A stretch of DNA of 10,373 bases from Lachnospiraceae bacterium (GTDB taxonomy: Bacteria; Bacillota; Clostridia; Lachnospirales; Lachnospiraceae), in assembly GCA_009774245.1 (NCBI GenBank), contig VSNM01000125.1, positions 1-10,373 of the forward strand, given 5' to 3'. The stretch's first letter is position 1; each line of letters opens with the position of its first letter. The notes below the pieces were generated by a model. That model did no database searches, was not told where the DNA came from, and saw only the letters and a list, made by a program, of their open reading frames with translations. A program made the translations under genes and the position numbers. This document shows, one piece after another, positions 1 to 5,463 of the stretch.

Positions 1-167
1 ATCAGCAGCCGGATTTCTTTTGATAAATCCATCCTGTCCAGTTCGCCGGAGTATATGTCCGACTTGCGGAGAATCGCCTGGTATTCCCCGTCACTGCTCA
101 CGATACCGTTCATGACGCTGTGCATGCGGGTATCCATCAATTGGTATAATGCAGAATCCTTTTCCAA
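1..167 (-). CDS. Unrecognised small protein, 5' part (runs off the window)
   Basis: The minus strand is open from a TTG at 167-165 to the window edge, giving 55 residues without a stop. The start is chosen because a strong ribosome site (AGGAGGG, 180-174) lies 6 nt upstream. The visible protein is soluble and charged, with segments such as ALYQLMDTRMHSVMNG and a later YSGELDRMDLSKEIRLL, which would fold as helices. It has no signal peptide or membrane segment from this start. I do not recognise the family with certainty; short proteins of this look are common hypothetical cargo of clostridial integrative elements. The same frame stays open further upstream and contains an ATG at 251-249 that would add 28 residues, including a lipobox-like FSAC. 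That ATG has no ribosome site and lies under the divergent toxin promoter, so I disfavour it. Confidence 0.55.
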   Translation of the reverse strand, partial: MEKDSALYQLMDTRMHSVMNGIVSSDGEYQAILRKSDIYSGELDRMDLSKEIRLL

Positions 168-233
168 TCCAATCCCTCCTTCCGTGGTGTCGTAGCTTAC
201 CTCTGTTTTGGCGGGATTGCAAGCGGAAAAAGA

Positions 234-270
234 AAAAAGCCGGAAAACCATCTTGTAGCGTCCGGCATTT
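234..270 (-). terminator. Possible terminator reading leftward
   Basis: On the minus strand, GCCGGA (266-261) can pair with TCCGGC (245-240) across a 15-nt loop, followed by TTTTTT (239-234) and, after one C, TTTTT. It could stop minus-strand transcription arriving from the toxin locus before the gene at 167. The stem is only 6 bp and overlaps the candidate toxin promoter, so this is tentative. Confidence 0.35.
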
Positions 271-281
271 TCTGATAAAAT
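253..281 (+). promoter_or_regulatory. Candidate promoter of the holin-like toxin gene
   Basis: TTGTAG (253-258), a 17-bp spacer, then TAAAAT (276-281) preceded by TGA (273-275), an extended -10 element. Transcription would begin near 288, leaving a leader of about 108 nt before the toxin ATG. The -35 is only a half match, but the spacing and the extended -10 fit a vegetative sigma-A promoter. Confidence 0.45.
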
Positions 282-325
282 ATTTATAAGGGTGCTGCCA
301 TAACGGTAGGCGGCTAGTTCTTCTG

Positions 326-387
326 CGGAGGGACTGTGACCCTCCGATTACATAGAAACCTGCTTGCAGGAATCTGGGAAAGGAGGG
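326..387 (+). promoter_or_regulatory. Structured toxin leader with competing pairing of the ribosome site
   Basis: CGGAGGG (326-332) pairs perfectly with CCCTCCG (340-346) across a 7-nt loop. The toxin's own ribosome site contains GGAGGG (382-387), identical to 327-332, so CCCTCC (340-345) could pair with either copy. A small hairpin, CCTGC-TT-GCAGG (359-370), lies between. Seen in the sequence: the complementarities. Inferred: that they act as a translational switch, a mode known for several type I toxin mRNAs. Confidence 0.5.
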
Positions 388-395
388 CTGAGTGG

Positions 396-500
396 ATGTT
401 GACGATTGAAGGATTGATTTCAGTGCTTGGCTTATGCCTGACCTGCTTCGGTCTCGGATACGCCATCGGAAGCAAGGATAATAATAAACCACAAAAATAG
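396..500 (+). CDS. Small holin-like hydrophobic toxin (candidate type I toxin)
   Basis: A 34-residue peptide starting MLTIEGLISVLGL, with one hydrophobic segment over about residues 4-25 and a polar, lysine-rich tail (SKDNNKPQK). This is the plan of the short membrane toxins that Firmicutes genomes list as putative holin-like toxin, which depolarise the membrane when overproduced and are silenced by antisense RNA. The ATG follows a strong ribosome site (AAGGAGGG, 380-387) by 8 nt. The stop codon lies inside the left arm of a terminator hairpin, and a near-consensus promoter on the opposite strand faces the gene from downstream. Both fit a txpA/RatA-like or bsrG/SR4-like arrangement in which sense and antisense transcripts overlap at their 3' ends. 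Toxicity is inferred from form and context, and I cannot assign a named family member. Confidence 0.7.
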   Translation: MLTIEGLISVLGLCLTCFGLGYAIGSKDNNKPQK

Positions 501-583
501 CCGCCCCACAGTCTGCAAAACTAAGGCGACTATTTTTGTTGACCTAAATTCGGACTAGCCGTCTATCGGCAGTACCTTTATGT
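490..583 (-). ncRNA. Predicted antisense RNA (antitoxin) of the type I locus
   Basis: A TTGACA-N17-TAAGAT promoter on the minus strand (618-590) would start transcription near 583 and run into the toxin gene from its 3' side. The first stretch would fold into a stem-loop (576-552, pairing GG-ACT-GCCG with CGGC-AGT-CC around single-base bulges). It would end at the shared hairpin at 537-493, giving about 90 nt complementary to the toxin mRNA 3' end. No open frame with a ribosome site lies in this transcript. The 3' end is uncertain; read-through could extend it across the whole toxin frame to the weak terminator near 234. Promoter and hairpins are seen; the RNA itself is predicted. Confidence 0.55.
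493..540. terminator. Bidirectional terminator hairpin of the toxin locus
   Basis: AAAAATAGCCGCC (493-505) pairs with GGCGACTATTTTT (525-537): 12 of 13 positions pair, with one C-A mismatch, across a 19-nt loop. A U-run forms the 3' arm on either strand, so it could end both the toxin mRNA and the opposing antisense RNA. Confidence 0.75.
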
Positions 584-589
584 AAATAT

Positions 590-618
590 ATCTTAGCAGA
601 TTTATATGGAATTGTCAA
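590..618 (-). promoter_or_regulatory. Strong minus-strand promoter facing the toxin gene
   Basis: On the minus strand TTGACA (618-613, full consensus), a 17-bp spacer (612-596) and TAAGAT (595-590, 4 of 6 matches). It is the best sigma-A promoter match in the first 1.3 kb and has no protein gene downstream except the toxin in antisense. Confidence 0.65.
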
Positions 619-715
619 ACGCTGCGGAGCTTTCCACTGAAATCATTTTATAGCGGATTCCGCACAAAAGCAAGGGGATTTTGGCGAATCCTGTTTGTCG
701 AATGTCGAATTGGGT

Positions 716-742
716 GGGGTAAATGGGGTAAAGAGGGGTAAA
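716..742. repeat. Three tandem GGGGTAAA repeats
   Basis: GGGGTAAA occurs at 716-723, 725-732 and 735-742, with periods of 9 and 10 bp, so the copies lie on nearly the same face of the helix. This spacing resembles short iterons or a protein-binding array; the ligand is unknown. Confidence 0.6.
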
Positions 743-859
743 AGTCATCAAAGTATAACAGCGGCTCAGGCGGCTATAAAAAAATAATGCCATAGGATTT
801 TTGGTACTCGCAGGCAAAAGTATTGAAGAATGGCTTAAAATCAAGGTTTTTCAGGCTTG

Positions 860-898
860 ATGGGGTTCATCACGGTGAGTGGTGGGCCCCATTTTTTT
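860..898 (+). terminator. Strong rho-independent terminator
   Basis: ATGGGGTTCATCAC (860-873) pairs with GTGGTGGGCCCCAT (879-892), 14 bp including three G-T wobbles, around the loop GGTGA, followed by seven Ts (892-898). No intact plus-strand gene precedes it. It directly abuts the stop (858-860) of a short open frame, so it may mark the end of a lost gene. Confidence 0.75.
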
Positions 899-942
899 GG
901 TTTTTGGATGCCGCTGAAAAGATGGCGATAGGGGAAAAAATT

Positions 943-1154
943 GTACTATCACGCAAAAGTATACTTTCACGCAAAAGTCCGGGGTTTCCGTGATAGTATA
1001 AAACGGAAAGGTAAAAGGGTGTAAGATATTGGCGGTTTTGGCTGAAAGGCGTATTAGCTTGACGGAAAATGCTGTCGATAAACGGGAGATATAATACAAA
1101 CACGGAAACTCTATGCAGTTTCCGTGTTTGTATGGGTTTTGCGTGATAGTATAC
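943..1154. repeat. Four copies of a TACTATCACGCAAAA-type repeat, two in each orientation
   Basis: Forward copies: TACTATCACGCAAAAGT (944-960) and TACTTTCACGCAAAAGT (962-978), 18 bp apart. Reverse copies: CGTGATAGTATA (989-1000) and TTTTGCGTGATAGTATAC (1137-1154). Copies 1 and 4 share the full core TACTATCACGCAAAA. The two outer groups flank the perfect inverted repeat at 1094-1133. The layout fits binding sites for one dimeric protein, for example a replication initiator or transfer regulator. Confidence 0.65.
1094..1133. repeat. Perfect 17-bp inverted repeat (hairpin)
   Basis: ATACAAACACGGAAACT (1094-1110) and AGTTTCCGTGTTTGTAT (1117-1133) are exact reverse complements around the 6-nt loop CTATGC. 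No T-run follows on either strand, so it is a poor terminator. It is a long, stable cruciform or single-strand hairpin as found at transfer origins and single-strand replication origins. A TATAAT (1090-1095) overlaps its left edge. Confidence 0.7.
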
Positions 1155-1184
1155 AGAAAAATTGAAAAATGTTAGCAGGAGGGC

Positions 1185-1212
1185 AAGGGCTGTTCGAGAG
1201 CTCTTTTTTTTC
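1185..1212 (+). terminator. Possible rho-independent terminator upstream of the sigma-factor gene
   Basis: AAGGGCT (1185-1191) pairs with AGCTCTT (1199-1205) with one G-T wobble around a 7-nt loop, running into TTTTTTTT (1204-1211). It would insulate the sigma-factor operon from upstream transcription. Confidence 0.55.
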
Positions 1213-1303
1213 TTTTGGGTATTTCTGATCCACTTCCACTATTTCTAAAAATGACGGTGCTTTTCATATTTTTTTGAGTTAAAATAAAAAAAGTATTTTT
1301 CTC

Positions 1304-1329
1304 TGCAACCAAATCTGAATTTTTACGGG
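1304..1329 (+). promoter_or_regulatory. Possible ECF-type promoter of the sigma-factor operon
   Basis: TGCAAC (1304-1309), 16 bp, then CGGG (1326-1329). ECF sigma factors of Gram-positives use an AAC-containing -35 about 16-17 bp from a CGT-type -10, and often transcribe their own gene. The -10 is one base off the usual CGT. Transcription starting near 1335 would support the downstream start codon at 1373. A plausible but weak match. Confidence 0.3.
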
Positions 1330-1372
1330 ATATACAATGAAGGGCATAACAGCCAGGGAGGTGAGTGAGACC

Positions 1373-1939
1373 ATGCAGGATGACAGAATTGTTGAATTAT
1401 ACTGGAAACGCAATGAGGCGGCAATCCAGCACACAGACCAGAAATATGGACATTACCTAATGAAATTATCGTATAACATTCTCGCTGATTGGGAGGACAG
1501 CAAAGAGAGCGTAAATGACACTTATTTAAGTGCATGGAAATCTATGCCCCCGCACAGGCCGAGTGTTCTTTTAACATACCTTTGTAAGATTACGAGGCAG
1601 ATATCAATCGATGTCTTCCGAAAGAGGAACAGTGCGAAAAGGCAGGCATCAGAATATGCCCTGTCTCTATGTGAATTGGAGGACTGCGTTTCTGCCGGAA
1701 ACACAACAGAACAGGATGTTGACCTGCACCTTCTGGCAAAGGCTATTCAGGATTATCTTGCAGAATTACCGGGGGAGACAAGGGATGTATTTATTGGAAG
1801 ATATTTCTTTTCGGATTCCATCCGTGAGGTAGCAGGATATTATGGCATGAGTGAGTCCAAAGCAAAGAGTATGTTGTATCGCACCCGTATCGGATTAAAA
1901 AAATATTTGGAGCAGGAGGGATTCTTTGATGAAACGTGA
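1373..1939 (+). CDS. ECF-like sigma-70 family RNA polymerase sigma factor
   Basis: A 188-residue sigma factor made only of regions 2 and 4, as in the ECF group. Region 2 covers about residues 20-90, with the core-binding segment around DSKESVNDTYLSAWKSMPP and a basic -10-recognition end (VFRKRNSAKR). Region 4 covers about 125-180, with the helix-turn-helix SIREVAGYYGMSESKAKSML followed by YRTRIGLKKYL. The start at 1373 follows AGGGAGGTGA (1355-1364) by 8 nt. An in-frame ATG at 1337 would add 12 residues but has no ribosome site and would sit on the putative transcription start. The 3' end overlaps the next gene by 11 nt, implying translational coupling. The partner is a single-pass membrane protein with an anti-sigma look, so the factor probably responds to an envelope signal. 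Target promoters are unknown. Confidence 0.85.
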   Translation: MQDDRIVELYWKRNEAAIQHTDQKYGHYLMKLSYNILADWEDSKESVNDTYLSAWKSMPPHRPSVLLTYLCKITRQISIDVFRKRNSAKRQASEYALSLCELEDCVSAGNTTEQDVDLHLLAKAIQDYLAELPGETRDVFIGRYFFSDSIREVAGYYGMSESKAKSMLYRTRIGLKKYLEQEGFFDET

Positions 1940-3293
1940 AGACATCAGTGATGCATTAGGGTTAGTGGATGAAAGTGTGATAAGCCATGCTCTTATGGTA
2001 AGAAGAAAAAAGAAGAAATTGCGGTCAAAAAGAAATAAAATGTGGATAATGCGATATGCTGCGGCAGCAGGTCTTTGTTTGGTCTGTGCAGGGGTTGCAG
2101 CCATTTGGTCTGTATTACGGCATGAACCGGAAAGTGACCTTCCGCAGAATGGGTATAAGGTACAGGAACAGCCTATACAGGAAAGCCCAGAGTCCGAAAT
2201 GCCGGAGCAGTTTGCCCCAATATCTTCCCTGCTTGCATCAAATAGCGGGAACTTTATGGCACAGCAAACAGAGAAATATGCAGTCGTCCCCATAGAACAA
2301 TACAGCGGGTTTTATACGGAGGTTCCCTCGGCTGGCAGTTCCGTGTTAGCAGAAAGTATGGGTAAAAGTATTGACAATACCGGGGAATGGCACTATGTTT
2401 CGGGACATTCAGACCTGCAATATCTGATCCGGAACGATGGGCAGGAGAGTTCGCTGTGGAAATTTCAATGCTTCGACAGCGGTGAATACCCATACGATGA
2501 TGTCCTTAAGCTGGTATATCGGATTGATTCCGCGGATGCGATCACAGAAATAGAAGTGGCGCCTGCAAGAATGGATAATACGGATGCAGGAAAGAAAATA
2601 CAGGAAGAGGTTGGGACACGAAAAATAACCGACAGGGCCGCAATAGAGACAATATATGAAATGCTGTCCGGCATGACCTGCTATGGGAGCGGCCAATGGG
2701 AGAGGATTGATTACGGAGATGTGGAAGCGGCGGGCGATGGTCAGACACCATCCCATGAAGCGGTGAGGCTTGGGCGGTATTTGTCAATAACTACAGATTA
2801 TGGGAACGTAATAGATGGCTTGAAGTATACAGCGGTGTCGGATATGTTTTACGAGTTTTCAGGCATTGCCTACAGCCCCCTGACAGAAGAACAGGCTGCA
2901 AGTATATGTGAAATTATCGGGATCATGGAGTATGAGGGAGAAGACCGGCAAAGCCATGACGTGAAGACAGAGGATGATTGTCAGGTGAAAGAGAATTCAG
3001 ATGACGGAGCAGGCACGGCCCTTTTGGAGAATACAAATACAGATGTAAGTTTGGAATATGTGACGGAGCTGCAGACAAAAGTGAGCAGTGCCATGATGAA
3101 CCATGAAATGCCATTTGTCATATCATCCTCGGTCTATGAGAACCCATACAGGCTCCATGTTGTAGTGACATCAAACGCAGAAGAGGATTTGCAAAGACTC
3201 CGGGATTTGGACACTATAGGCGGGGTTATGGAAATAGAGTATGTTCCTGAAAATACCAACAGCCGACATGATTTATATGAGCAGAAGAATTAA
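1929..3293 (+). CDS. Single-pass membrane anti-sigma factor
   Basis: A 454-residue protein with a short cytoplasmic N-terminus, one transmembrane helix (about 41-63, rich in A, G, L and V, preceded by the basic run RRKKKKLRSKRNK) and about 390 extracytoplasmic residues. The N-terminal stretch EDISDALGLVDESVISHALM resembles the sigma-binding end of clostridial membrane anti-sigma factors. The last 70 or so residues (around ISSSVYENPYRLHVVVTSNA) look like a small alpha/beta domain; I do not recognise the middle. The ATG at 1929 lies 8 nt after AGGAGGG (1914-1920); the TTG just before it is less likely. It overlaps the sigma-factor gene, and its expected job is to hold that factor inactive until an outside signal arrives. 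No zinc-finger Cys/His motif is present at the N-terminus, so the classical ZAS fold is absent. Confidence 0.7.
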   Translation: MKREDISDALGLVDESVISHALMVRRKKKKLRSKRNKMWIMRYAAAAGLCLVCAGVAAIWSVLRHEPESDLPQNGYKVQEQPIQESPESEMPEQFAPISSLLASNSGNFMAQQTEKYAVVPIEQYSGFYTEVPSAGSSVLAESMGKSIDNTGEWHYVSGHSDLQYLIRNDGQESSLWKFQCFDSGEYPYDDVLKLVYRIDSADAITEIEVAPARMDNTDAGKKIQEEVGTRKITDRAAIETIYEMLSGMTCYGSGQWERIDYGDVEAAGDGQTPSHEAVRLGRYLSITTDYGNVIDGLKYTAVSDMFYEFSGIAYSPLTEEQAASICEIIGIMEYEGEDRQSHDVKTEDDCQVKENSDDGAGTALLENTNTDVSLEYVTELQTKVSSAMMNHEMPFVISSSVYENPYRLHVVVTSNAEEDLQRLRDLDTIGGVMEIEYVPENTNSRHDLYEQKN

Positions 3294-3453
3294 CAATCCT
3301 GTTTTTGGCTTTAATGGGAACGATATTCTACCGAAGTAGTATGAAACAGTCAGGGAGACATACAGGCAAAGCACGGAAAATCTGAAATCCTATATGCAGC
3401 GCCAGTGGAGCCTTGTCGGGGGAATGGCCGGCACGTTCAGGGAGATGGAATGA
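3277..3453 (+). pseudogene. Decayed small gene remnant after the anti-sigma gene
   Basis: Two protein-like pieces lie in different frames. An ATG at 3277 overlaps the anti-sigma stop. A hydrophobic piece (ILFLALMGTIFYRSSM, about 3296-3343) lies in one frame. A polar piece (ETVRETYRQSTENLKSYMQR then QWSLVGGMAGTFREME, 3343-3450) lies in another and ends at TGA 3451-3453. Shifting frame near 3340 would join them into a short protein with an N-terminal membrane segment. Frame breaks and the lack of a continuous reading frame suggest decay or the stump left by a deletion. The parent family is not recognised. The remnant fills most of the unusual gap between the sigma/anti-sigma pair and the two-component genes. 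Confidence 0.35.
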
Positions 3454-3475
3454 AAAGTCCTGCAAAATCAAATGA

Positions 3476-3508
3476 TTTCACATATCTTCCACATTGATAT
3501 GGTAAACT
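3476..3508 (+). promoter_or_regulatory. Two 11-bp direct repeats and -10 of the response-regulator promoter
   Basis: TTTCACATATC (3476-3486) and TTCCACATTGA (3487-3497) are adjacent 11-bp repeats of a TTYCACAT core. Five bases later comes TAAACT (3503-3508), a -10-like hexamer; there is no good -35. The same arrangement precedes the permease gene. OmpR/PhoB-type regulators bind tandem 11-bp repeats that replace the -35, so this is a likely autoregulatory site. Confidence 0.6.
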
Positions 3509-3530
3509 CAGAATATCAGGAGGTGCTTAT

Positions 3531-4196
3531 ATGGCGGCATTGCTTATTGTGGAAGATGACAGAAAAACAAACGAGGCAATATGTGAATACCTAAGAGCGG
3601 CAGGACATGACATCATTCCCGCTTATGATGGTGCGGAAGGTTTGCAGATATTTGGCAGAGGTGATATTGACCTTGTTGTATTGGATATCATGCTCCCCAA
3701 AGTGTCGGGGCTTTCCATCCTGCATGAGATACGGCAGAAAAGTTCAGTGCCCATCCTCATGCTTACGGTGCTTGAAGATGAATATACGCAGGTGGCGAGT
3801 TTTGATGGACAGGCGGATGATTACATCACAAAGCCTTTTTCCATGATTTTGTTGGGGCGGCGCATCACGGCTCTTTTACGGCGGTGCGGAAAAGGCGCGG
3901 TATCCGACATCTTGACTTTTGGGGATGTTACGGTTAATTTCTCCGGCTATACAGCAAAGGATAAAAACGGCAGGATTGACATTACCCCGAAGGAGATAGA
4001 CCTGCTAAAACTGCTTGTGGAGCATAAAGGGCTGGTGCTTACCCGTTCACAGATACTGGATGACCTGTGGGGGAACAGCTATCCGATCATTGACCGGACG
4101 GTTGATACCTACATTAAAAACCTGCGGAAGAAGCTCCGGCTTGACTGTATTGTCACCGTCAAAGGCATAGGATACAAATACGAGGTGGGGCAATGA
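3531..4196 (+). CDS. OmpR-family response regulator
   Basis: 221 residues, the normal length for the OmpR/PhoB group. The receiver domain (about 1-118) has the acidic pocket E8-D9-D10, the phospho-acceptor D52 (VVLDIMLPKVSG), the switch T79 and the conserved K101 (ITKPF). The winged-helix DNA-binding domain (about 125-220) contains DITPKEIDLLKLLVEHKG and the recognition segment IDRTVDTYIKNLRKKL, ending in GIGYKYEV. The ATG follows AGGAGGTG (3518-3525) by 5 nt. It overlaps the kinase gene by ATGA, so the two are co-translated. Overall it resembles regulators of peptide-antibiotic sensing systems of Firmicutes. It probably controls its own promoter and that of the downstream ABC exporter through the shared 11-bp repeats. 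Confidence 0.93.
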   Translation: MAALLIVEDDRKTNEAICEYLRAAGHDIIPAYDGAEGLQIFGRGDIDLVVLDIMLPKVSGLSILHEIRQKSSVPILMLTVLEDEYTQVASFDGQADDYITKPFSMILLGRRITALLRRCGKGAVSDILTFGDVTVNFSGYTAKDKNGRIDITPKEIDLLKLLVEHKGLVLTRSQILDDLWGNSYPIIDRTVDTYIKNLRKKLRLDCIVTVKGIGYKYEVGQ

Positions 4197-5308
4197 AAAA
4201 GATGAAGTTATTCCCTAAAACCTTCTTTTATACATTAGGGCTGATGCTCTTTATTGTCGGGATAGCCCACTTGCTGCTCTATTTATTTACGAAACCGGAA
4301 TGGCTTGTAATCTCAGTCAGCCCTCACGATGAATTGTCCCTCCACACAAGTTTGAATGTGACAGACTATGTTACGCAGACTGTCCTGAGAGCCCTGCCAC
4401 TATCCCTGATCTGCTGTGTGATTATTTCCATATCCTGTTCCTTTGTATTTTCACGGAAAATCACGGTTCCAATTAAGCAGATCGGGGCGGTGACGGAGCA
4501 GATGGCACGGATGGAAAGGGATGCTGCCTGCAAAATCAGTTCAAAAGATGAAATAGGCATACTGGCAGACAATATCAACCATTTGTACCAAAGCCTGCTG
4601 TCGGCTATCGAGAGCCTTGAGATCGAGAAACAGCGTGTAAGCGAGAGCGAAAGGTCAAAGGCTGATTTCCTGCGGGCGGCTTCCCATGAATTGAAGACGC
4701 CGGTCACTGCGCTGAATGCCACGCTGGAGAATATGATACTCGGTGTCGGGAAATATAAGGATTATGACACTTACCTGCCGGAGTGCAGGGAAATGACAGG
4801 ACGCCTCGCAGATATGATACATGATATCCTCGAAACCTCGAAAGCAGGGATGTCAGCAGAAAACGAGGAAGCCGTGGAAACTGACCTGTCAGAAATGCTT
4901 TCTTCAATGTGTGAGCCGTATATGCTGATTGCCAGAACAAAGGGGATCGACTTCTGCCTGGAATTGCCGGACAGCTTTGAAGCGGTACTGCCGCCTCAGA
5001 TGTTTGGAAAAGCAGTGTCAAATATCCTTGCCAACGCCGTGGCATACACAGAACCGGGAAGAACAGTTTCCGTATATTTTGACAGGCGCGATATCCTTAT
5101 AGAAAACGAGTGTGTCCCTATACCCAAAGAAACGCTGCGGCATATATTTGAGCCGTTTTACCGTCCTGACTTTGCAAGAGACCGCGACAAGGGCGGGAAC
5201 GGGCTTGGGCTGTATATCGTAGACACATTATTAAAGACAATGGATATTTCTTACTCATTCTGTCCGATGGAAGAACCGCAGGGAATGAGATTTACAATTC
5301 ATTTATAA
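4193..5308 (+). CDS. Membrane sensor histidine kinase
   Basis: 371 residues. Two transmembrane helices (about 12-32 and 66-86) enclose a short extracytoplasmic loop of about 33 residues, followed by a HAMP-like linker (about 87-140), the dimerisation/phospho-acceptor helix with H165 (RAASHELKTPVTAL) and a C-terminal ATPase domain. The N box has N277 and N281 (KAVSNILANAVAYT), the F box is IFEPFYR (318-324), and the G2 box is GGNGLGLYIV (334-343). All catalytic boxes are present, so the kinase should be active. The small loop suggests that it senses something at the membrane surface, or through a partner such as the exporter, instead of binding a ligand in a large outer domain. It should phosphorylate D52 of the overlapping response regulator. 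The gene ends 30 nt before a terminator. Confidence 0.92.
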   Translation: MKKMKLFPKTFFYTLGLMLFIVGIAHLLLYLFTKPEWLVISVSPHDELSLHTSLNVTDYVTQTVLRALPLSLICCVIISISCSFVFSRKITVPIKQIGAVTEQMARMERDAACKISSKDEIGILADNINHLYQSLLSAIESLEIEKQRVSESERSKADFLRAASHELKTPVTALNATLENMILGVGKYKDYDTYLPECREMTGRLADMIHDILETSKAGMSAENEEAVETDLSEMLSSMCEPYMLIARTKGIDFCLELPDSFEAVLPPQMFGKAVSNILANAVAYTEPGRTVSVYFDRRDILIENECVPIPKETLRHIFEPFYRPDFARDRDKGGNGLGLYIVDTLLKTMDISYSFCPMEEPQGMRFTIHL

Positions 5309-5338
5309 CAATTAAATGAAAACCATGAATAAGAAAAG

Positions 5339-5363
5339 CTCTCCGGCAGACCGGGGAGTTTTT
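5339..5363 (+). terminator. Terminator of the two-component operon
   Basis: CTCTCCGG (5339-5346) pairs with CCGGGGAG (5351-5358), with one T-G wobble, around CAGA, followed by TTTTT. It separates the kinase gene from the independently promoted ABC genes. Confidence 0.8.
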
Positions 5364-5365
5364 AA

Positions 5366-5420
5366 TTTCTTTTCAATTTCACATATGTTTCATACTGGTT
5401 CCATATTGGGAGTGTAAGAT
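5366..5420 (+). promoter_or_regulatory. Tandem 11-bp repeats and -10 of the ABC-exporter promoter
   Basis: Three clear adjacent repeats, TTTCACATATG (5377-5387), TTTCATACTGG (5388-5398) and TTCCATATTGG (5399-5409), are preceded by a degenerate fourth (TTTCTTTTCAA, 5366-5376). Five bases after the last comes TAAGAT (5415-5420), the same distance as in the response-regulator promoter. The first clear repeat matches the regulator-promoter copy at 10 of 11 positions. Likely activation site for the adjacent OmpR-family regulator. Confidence 0.65.
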
Positions 5421-5463
5421 ATCAACGTCAGAATGAATAACACCAGAAAACGGAGGTATCAAA

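Larger units (their letters stand above)
601..1336. other. Long stretch without a convincing gene, rich in repeats and hairpins
   Basis: About 730 nt without a frame that has a start, a ribosome site and protein-like content. It holds three GGGGTAAA tandem repeats (716-742), a strong plus-strand terminator (860-898), four copies of a TACTATCACGCAAAA-type repeat (943-1154), a perfect 17-bp inverted repeat (1094-1133), a weaker terminator (1185-1212), and A/T-rich DNA ahead of the sigma-factor gene. Short open pieces at 641-785 and 780-860 could be a decayed gene end (see findings). Clustered direct and inverted repeats suggest a protein-loading site such as a replication or transfer origin, but no initiator or relaxase gene is in the window. 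Confidence 0.5.

Noticed and set aside
91..492. Minus-strand 133-codon frame across the toxin gene and its leader
   Set aside because: No ribosome site and a low-complexity, Arg/Ser/Phe-rich translation. It is antisense to the toxin and in a different frame from the better-supported gene at 1-167.
796..993. Plus-strand open frame of 65 codons running through the terminator and the first two repeats
   Set aside because: It has no ATG near its beginning and no ribosome site, it crosses the T-run of a strong terminator, and its LSRKSILSRKS segment is simply the 18-bp DNA repeat read in frame.
602..1103. Overlapping minus-strand open frames of 77-82 codons
   Set aside because: No ribosome sites or recognisable domains. 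They cover the repeat-rich region, where tandem DNA repeats and A/T tracts keep frames open by chance.
943..1154. The repeats as a CRISPR array
   Set aside because: Only two copies are in direct orientation, the copies are nearly contiguous without spacers of regular length, and no cas gene is present.
1222..1245. TTTC/TTCC motifs upstream of the sigma-factor gene as further 11-bp operator repeats
   Set aside because: The spacing is 12 and 8 bp, not 11, and there is no -10 hexamer at the conserved distance, so they do not match the two supported operator arrays.
1337..1372. Upstream in-frame ATG as the start of the sigma factor
   Set aside because: No Shine-Dalgarno precedes it, whereas AGGGAGGTGA lies 8 nt before the ATG at 1373, and known ECF factors begin near the latter.
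5319..5417. Short plus-strand frame (ATG at 5319) between the kinase and the permease
   Set aside because: It reads straight through the terminator hairpin and the operator repeats and has no ribosome site.
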